Source: Bacteroidales bacterium
GTDB taxonomy: Bacteria; Bacteroidota; Bacteroidia; Bacteroidales; Paludibacteraceae
Reading direction: 5' to 3'
DNA length: 43,753 bases
Assembly (NCBI GenBank): GCA_015654525.1
Contig: JAATGT010000290.1
Span: 1 to 43,753 of the forward strand
This document shows, one piece after another, positions 38,670-43,753 of the stretch. The notes under the pieces are model-generated. The model did no database searches, was not told where the DNA came from, and worked only from the letters and a program-made list of their open reading frames with translations. Position 1 is the stretch's first letter, and each line of letters opens with the position of its first letter. Both the position numbers and the translations under genes were made by a program.

Positions 38670-39461
38670 ATGAATAGTTACAGATCATCTTTCCTGAACT
38701 CTATACCACCAGTAGTCAAAAATTTAATTGCCATAAACATTATTTTATGGCTGGCAAGTGTAGTCACACCTGGATTATTTACACGTTGGGGTGTAAATGT
38801 AGATCTAACCGATATTCTAGGAATGCATTATTGGGCTTCTTCAAAATTTAATCCAGCCCAATTAATAACTTACATGTTCATGCATGGAGGAATTGAACAT
38901 ATTTTCTTTAATATGTTTGCGCTATACATGTTTGGTGGAGTATTGGAACAATTATGGGGAACTAAACGTTTTTTGTTTTACTATTTACTTACCGGAGTTG
39001 GGGCTGCACTTGTTCAACAGCTATTTTGGACAATAGAGTATTACCCGGTAGTGAACGCATTAAACGATGCTATTTCTGCAAATTCTGGTCAAACTTTACT
39101 TGGCTACCAAAACATTCTGAGTCATTATTTCAGATTAGACAATCTTGGAGCCTTTGATGCACCGGCACTCATTGAAATGAAACGAATGTTTCTCAATCTA
39201 CCTATTACTATAGGTGCATCAGGAGCTGTATTTGGACTTTTATTGGCTTTTGGTTGGCTTTTCCCGGATGTAAATCTTTACCTCATGTTTATACCTATTC
39301 CCATTAAAGCAAAATACTTTGTTTTCTTCTATGGGATAGTTGAGTTATTTATGGGCGTTGCACAATTTTCAGGAGATAGCGTTGCACATTTTGCACACTT
39401 AGGCGGAATGTTATTTGGCGCAATTTTAATTTTAATCTGGAGAAAGAAAAAACTATATTAA
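38670..39461 (+). CDS. Rhomboid family intramembrane serine protease (copy 1)
   Basis: 263 aa; GGIEHIFFNMFALYMFGG, GASGAVFGLLLAF, SVAHFAHLGGMLFG. Confidence 0.95.
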   Translation: MNSYRSSFLNSIPPVVKNLIAINIILWLASVVTPGLFTRWGVNVDLTDILGMHYWASSKFNPAQLITYMFMHGGIEHIFFNMFALYMFGGVLEQLWGTKRFLFYYLLTGVGAALVQQLFWTIEYYPVVNALNDAISANSGQTLLGYQNILSHYFRLDNLGAFDAPALIEMKRMFLNLPITIGASGAVFGLLLAFGWLFPDVNLYLMFIPIPIKAKYFVFFYGIVELFMGVAQFSGDSVAHFAHLGGMLFGAILILIWRKKKLY

Positions 39462-39475
39462 TCAGCATTCTGGAA

Positions 39476-40366
39476 ATGACTATTTTTGACAACATCAAAC
39501 AAACTTTTCGTCAGGGAAACTCACTTATAAAATTGATTTATATCAATGCAGGTGTATTTCTTTTGCTAAAGTTGATTATAATATTACTTCTACTGTTCAA
39601 TATATCGGGAGAAATTATTTACTCATACCTTGCCATACCGGCATACCCTGCTGAACTACTACGCAAAGCGTGGACTCCAATTACATACATGTTTCTACAT
39701 GAAGGGATTCTGCATTTCTTTTTTAATATGCTGACTCTTTTCTGGTTTGGCAAATTATTTCTTATGTATTTTTCAGAGAAACAATTAGTTGGATTATATA
39801 TTGTCGGAGGACTTTTGGCTGCTTTATTTTATGTTGGAACTTTTAACCTGTTCCCCTATTTCTCACCAATTTTACAACAAAGTATTTTATTAGGTGCGTC
39901 CGGATCGATAATGGCGATCATCATTGCCACTGCAATTCAGTCTCCAAATATGGAAATGCAGGTTTTATTTTTAGGCAGCGTGAAACTTAAATACATTGCC
40001 ATATTTTTTATCCTGACCAGTTTTTTTGGAATCACCTCCAGTAATGGTGGAGGGCAATTGGCACATTTAGGAGGTGCTTTGGCAGGTTATTTATTTATTG
40101 TATCTTTGCGTCAGGGTAAAGATTTGACCAAAGGTATAAGCTCAATTCTGGACGCAATCTACAACTTATTTCGTTCCCGAAAAATGAGAATCAGGCCCAA
40201 TCCGAATAGAAGAAAGGCTCCAATGAGTGATGCTGAGTTTAATGCGAATAAAGCGCGTAAAATGGCAGAAATAGACAAGATACTCGACAAGATTAAATCT
40301 TCTGGTTACGAAAGCTTATCTACCGAAGAAAAAAAACGCTTATTTGAACAAGGGAATAAAAGCTAA
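39476..40366 (+). CDS. Rhomboid family intramembrane serine protease (copy 2, with C-terminal extension)
   Basis: 296 aa; EGILHFFFNMLTLFWFGK, GASGSIMAIIIA, GGGQLAHLGGALAGY; tail MSDAEFNANKARKMAEIDKILDKIKSSGYESLSTEEKKRLFEQ. Confidence 0.94.
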   Translation: MTIFDNIKQTFRQGNSLIKLIYINAGVFLLLKLIIILLLLFNISGEIIYSYLAIPAYPAELLRKAWTPITYMFLHEGILHFFFNMLTLFWFGKLFLMYFSEKQLVGLYIVGGLLAALFYVGTFNLFPYFSPILQQSILLGASGSIMAIIIATAIQSPNMEMQVLFLGSVKLKYIAIFFILTSFFGITSSNGGGQLAHLGGALAGYLFIVSLRQGKDLTKGISSILDAIYNLFRSRKMRIRPNPNRRKAPMSDAEFNANKARKMAEIDKILDKIKSSGYESLSTEEKKRLFEQGNKS

Positions 40367-40407
40367 TTCATAATCTCCGGTTATGAATAATGCATTAAAA
40401 CAAAGTC

Positions 40408-41523
40408 ATGTTTGGAAGAACTATAGTGAAATGGGGTATGATGGCTTCAAATATAATTGCAGCCGGGTTTATGCTCATGACCTTAATCGGAACAGTTCTG
40501 AGTCCTGAAAAAATAGTCCTGCCAGCCTATTTTGCTCTTATTTTCCCATTGGCTATTATAGTAAATATTGGCTTTGTAATTTTCTGGTTATTAATTAGAA
40601 AATGGTTTTTCCTTTTCTCAGTAAGCATCTTACTTTTCTCAGTATCAGAAATCCGAAGTACATTTCCTGTTCATCTCGGAGAAATCAAATCATCTATACA
40701 CACGCCATCAAATTCAATCAAATTTCTTACTTATAATACAAAAATGTGTGGAGAACTCAAAAAGCACACACACCGGAGTCACAATAAAGTAATCCAATAC
40801 GTTTTAGATTCAAACGCTGATATTGTTTGCTTACAAGAATTCACAGTTAGTGACAATAATGAATACCTGACTTTAAAGGATGTTTATCGCATTTTTAAAA
40901 AATATCCTTATAAACACATTCAGTTTAAACAAAAAATAAAGGAAAATGGTGTTGCCACATTTTCAAAATACCCAATTACAAACAAACAAGTAATTGACTA
41001 CCCATCCAGTTTCAACAATTCAATTTACTCAGACATCAATATCAAAGGCAAAACTATCCGCGTGATCAACAATCATCTGGAATCAAATAGACTGACTGAG
41101 AAGGATAAAAACATGCCCGGCCAATTGAGAGATAACTTTGATGCAAAGAATCTGACCGGAATAACCCGTCACTTTTCTCAAAAACTAGGTATCGCTTATA
41201 AGCTCAGGGCATTTCAAGCAGACGCAGTTGCAAAGTCAATTGCCGAATCTCCTTACAAAGTAATTGTTTGTGGAGACTTTAACGATGTACCTGCATCTTA
41301 TGCATACGAAACCATCAAAGGAGATTTAAAAGACGCTTTTGCAGAAACCGGAACCGGTTTAGGTTGGACGTTTAACGACCGATATTATCACTTCAGAATT
41401 GATTATGTGTTTTATGATTCAAGCGCAATTAATCTCACTCAGTATAAAACAGACAACGTTAATTATTCCGATCATTATCCGGTTTTATGCCAGATAGAAC
41501 TCAAAGACATACAAAAATTATAA
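40408..41523 (+). CDS. Endonuclease/exonuclease/phosphatase family membrane-anchored protein
   Basis: 371 aa; several N-terminal TM segments then EEP motifs (KFLTYNTKMCG, DIVCLQEFTV, VIVCGDFNDVPASYAYE, VNYSDHYPVLC). Confidence 0.92.
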   Translation: MFGRTIVKWGMMASNIIAAGFMLMTLIGTVLSPEKIVLPAYFALIFPLAIIVNIGFVIFWLLIRKWFFLFSVSILLFSVSEIRSTFPVHLGEIKSSIHTPSNSIKFLTYNTKMCGELKKHTHRSHNKVIQYVLDSNADIVCLQEFTVSDNNEYLTLKDVYRIFKKYPYKHIQFKQKIKENGVATFSKYPITNKQVIDYPSSFNNSIYSDINIKGKTIRVINNHLESNRLTEKDKNMPGQLRDNFDAKNLTGITRHFSQKLGIAYKLRAFQADAVAKSIAESPYKVIVCGDFNDVPASYAYETIKGDLKDAFAETGTGLGWTFNDRYYHFRIDYVFYDSSAINLTQYKTDNVNYSDHYPVLCQIELKDIQKL

Positions 41524-41540
41524 ACAAAAAAATTACGATT

Positions 41541-41918
41541 ATGAATGTACCAGCTAACTTAAAGTACACCAAAGAACATGAATGGATTCGTCTTGATGGC
41601 GAAGTTGCTTTTGTAGGAATTACCGACTATGCCCAGAGCGAATTAGGTGAAATCGTTTTTGTAGAAGTAGAAACTGTGGGCGAAACTCTTAGCGAAGGCG
41701 AAGTTTTTGGAACAGTAGAAGCCGTTAAGACTGTTTCTGATTTATATTTACCTATAGATGGAAAGATTCTGGAATTCAACGGAGAATTGGAAGATGCCCC
41801 CGAACTGGTAAACGACGATCCTTATGGAAAAGGTTGGATGGTAAAAATCGAAGTTTCTGATGCTGCTCAATTAAACCCTTTGCTTTCTGCCGCCGAATAT
41901 GAAGCTTTGATTGGCTAA
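41541..41918 (+). CDS. gcvH: Glycine cleavage system protein H
   Basis: MNVPANLKYTKEHEWIRLDGEVAFVGITDYAQSELGEIVFVEVE...FGTVEAVKTVSDLY (lipoyl-lysine motif); start moved from 41487. Confidence 0.97.
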   Translation: MNVPANLKYTKEHEWIRLDGEVAFVGITDYAQSELGEIVFVEVETVGETLSEGEVFGTVEAVKTVSDLYLPIDGKILEFNGELEDAPELVNDDPYGKGWMVKIEVSDAAQLNPLLSAAEYEALIG

Positions 41919-41952
41919 TGCTAATCTGGATAAACAGCTTATTAAATATCAC

Positions 41953-41997
41953 TTATCGCTCTCATCCAGGTAATAATTACATGAATGAGAGCGATAA
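41953..41997 (+). promoter_or_regulatory. Long hairpin just upstream of purE start
   Basis: ttatcgctctcat ... atgagagcgataa, 13-bp perfect stem, followed by A-rich rather than T-rich sequence. Confidence 0.6.
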
Positions 41998-42011
41998 AAA
42001 AATAAAATTAC

Positions 42012-42518
42012 ATGAAACCAAAAGTAAGTATTATAATGGGTAGCACATCTGATCTTCCGGTAATGGAAAAGGCAGCTGCTCTGCTTAATGAATTTGAGAT
42101 TCCGTTTGAAATAAATGCACTTTCTGCACACCGGACTCCACGTGAAGTTGAACAATTTGCCTCGAATGCAGATCAGAATGGCATCAAAGTTATTATTGCT
42201 GCCGCTGGAATGGCAGCACATTTACCTGGCGTCATTGCCTCTATGACTACAATTCCAGTCATTGGAGTCCCAATAAATGCATCATTAGATGGTATGGATG
42301 CACTATTAGCCATTGTACAAATGCCTCCGGGAATACCTGTAGCTACAGTTGGCATTAATGGGTCATTAAATGCGGCTATCCTGACAGTTCAAATATTGGC
42401 TTTAAGCGATGAAAAAATAAAAATAAAACTAGCTCAATATAAAGAAGATTTGAAAAAGAAAATTGTTGAAGCTAACGAACAATTGTCGAAAGTAAAGTAT
42501 AATTTCAAAACAAACTAA
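42012..42518 (+). CDS. purE: 5-(carboxyamino)imidazole ribonucleotide mutase
   Basis: 168 aa; [59 protein letters not shown]. Confidence 0.97.
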   Translation: MKPKVSIIMGSTSDLPVMEKAAALLNEFEIPFEINALSAHRTPREVEQFASNADQNGIKVIIAAAGMAAHLPGVIASMTTIPVIGVPINASLDGMDALLAIVQMPPGIPVATVGINGSLNAAILTVQILALSDEKIKIKLAQYKEDLKKKIVEANEQLSKVKYNFKTN

Positions 42519-42575
42519 TCTTATTTGAATAAGACTGATTTAAACAGATTCGCCTGATTTATAAAAAATCTCATC

Positions 42576-43715
42576 ATGAAAAAAACACTTATTATATTAT
42601 TGATTCTGACAGGATTATTTTCATGCAAGCAACACGATAAATTCCATGTCACTGGGAAGATCGAAGATGCCAAAGATAAAATGCTGTATTTTGAATACAC
42701 CGGACTATTGAAAACAACGATTATTGATTCAATAAAACTGCATTCGAATGGTGAGTTTAGCTTTAAATCCAGCCGGCCGACATACCCTGATTTTTATCGG
42801 TTGCGCTTGGAAGACAAGATTATTACTTTTGCGGTTGACTCATGCGAGGATATAACAATCGATGCTAAGCTGACCAACTTTGCTACGGATTATACCCTAA
42901 CAGGTTCTCAACCATCTTTGCAAATTCAGAAACTGCGTCAATCAGTTATGAATATTCAACGGAAAGCAAATGAATTAAATTCAAATCTTAGTTCAGAACT
43001 TCAGAATGCGAAAATTGCAGAAATAGAAAAAGATATTGAGATTCATAAAGCAATGGCAAAAAATCTTATTCTTCAGAATCCTCGCTCCACAGCCGCTTAT
43101 TTTGCCCTTTATCAAAAAGTAAATAACACTTATTTGTTTTCGCCCTACATTAAAACGGATAAACCATTTTGCGCAGCAGTTGCTACGGCTTACAATGCAT
43201 ACATGCCTGACTACGAAAGAACCAAAAACATTTATAATTTAGTTTTAGATGCGATTAAAACTGAACGAAGCCAAAAAGAAAAAGAAGCTTGGAATGAAGT
43301 TCTAGCTAATGCATCAGCCGGATACATAGATATTGCTCTGCCAGACAAAAACAATGTAGAAAAAAAGCTCTCTCAATTAGAAGGAAAAGTGGTATTAATT
43401 GATTTTTCGGCTTATGAAACAAAAGAAAGTATAAATTACACCTTTGCTTTACGCGATCTTTACAAAAAATATCATAGTCGCGGGCTTGAAATTTATCAGG
43501 TTTCGCTAGACCAAAATAAACGTCAATGGCAAGAAGCTGTAGCCAATATTCCCTGGATATGCGTACGAGATGAAGCAGGTCCAAACACAAAATTTGTAGC
43601 ATCCTACAATATTTCATCAGTCCCAACCCATTTTCTTATGAATAGAAAGGGTACAATCATCGGACGAAACTTTAATTTAGAAGAACTTAACACTGAGATA
43701 GCTAAGAATTTGTAA
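42576..43715 (+). CDS. DUF4369/TlpA-like thioredoxin-fold lipoprotein lacking the CxxC motif
   Basis: 379 aa; lipobox LTGLFSCKQ, DUF4369-like N-terminus (FHVTGKIEDAKDKMLYFEY), C-terminal GKVVLIDFSAYETKES...YNISSVPTHFLMNRKGTIIGRN. Confidence 0.85.
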   Translation: MKKTLIILLILTGLFSCKQHDKFHVTGKIEDAKDKMLYFEYTGLLKTTIIDSIKLHSNGEFSFKSSRPTYPDFYRLRLEDKIITFAVDSCEDITIDAKLTNFATDYTLTGSQPSLQIQKLRQSVMNIQRKANELNSNLSSELQNAKIAEIEKDIEIHKAMAKNLILQNPRSTAAYFALYQKVNNTYLFSPYIKTDKPFCAAVATAYNAYMPDYERTKNIYNLVLDAIKTERSQKEKEAWNEVLANASAGYIDIALPDKNNVEKKLSQLEGKVVLIDFSAYETKESINYTFALRDLYKKYHSRGLEIYQVSLDQNKRQWQEAVANIPWICVRDEAGPNTKFVASYNISSVPTHFLMNRKGTIIGRNFNLEELNTEIAKNL

Positions 43716-43753
43716 CCCGTATCACGACCAATTTACACTATGAGTTTCATCAA

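Noticed and set aside
1-43753. tRNA, rRNA, prophage, IS transposase or toxin-antitoxin genes
   Set aside because: None could be recognised by eye in the sequence or ORF translations; small structured RNAs cannot be excluded without a covariance search.

Overview
The window is a chromosomal segment from a Bacteroidota genome, probably Bacteroidales; this is inferred from gene families and TAnnTTTG promoter boxes, and no rRNA is present to confirm it. Most of it is housekeeping or conserved genes: PiT phosphate transport, porT, gldE/gldD, a phosphopantetheinyl transferase, a GGGP synthase-like gene, valS, ridA, fmt, nadK, pdxJ, tonB, HU, tandem rhomboids, gcvH, purE and a TlpA-like gene. No CRISPR array, rRNA, tRNA, prophage or transposase gene was found. 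Three parts stand out. (1) At about 4.3-9.3 kb, an ECF sigma factor, a FecR anti-sigma factor and an STN/carboxypeptidase-like protein form an apparent cluster. The third protein carries a Q-[AVI]-[AST]-G-[GI]-x-N solenoid instead of a recognisable TonB receptor, and a solenoid-only paralogue sits next to it. (2) At about 9.3-13.8 kb, a composite structured repeat of three short-loop hairpins occupies every intergenic gap across five consecutive genes and expands to a four-spacer array at 13.38-13.76 kb. (3) Other structured non-coding DNA includes a 21/42/84-bp hierarchical tandem repeat, MITE-like inverted-repeat elements and structured 5' leaders. All calls come from reading the sequence and the supplied ORF translations; no homology search was run.
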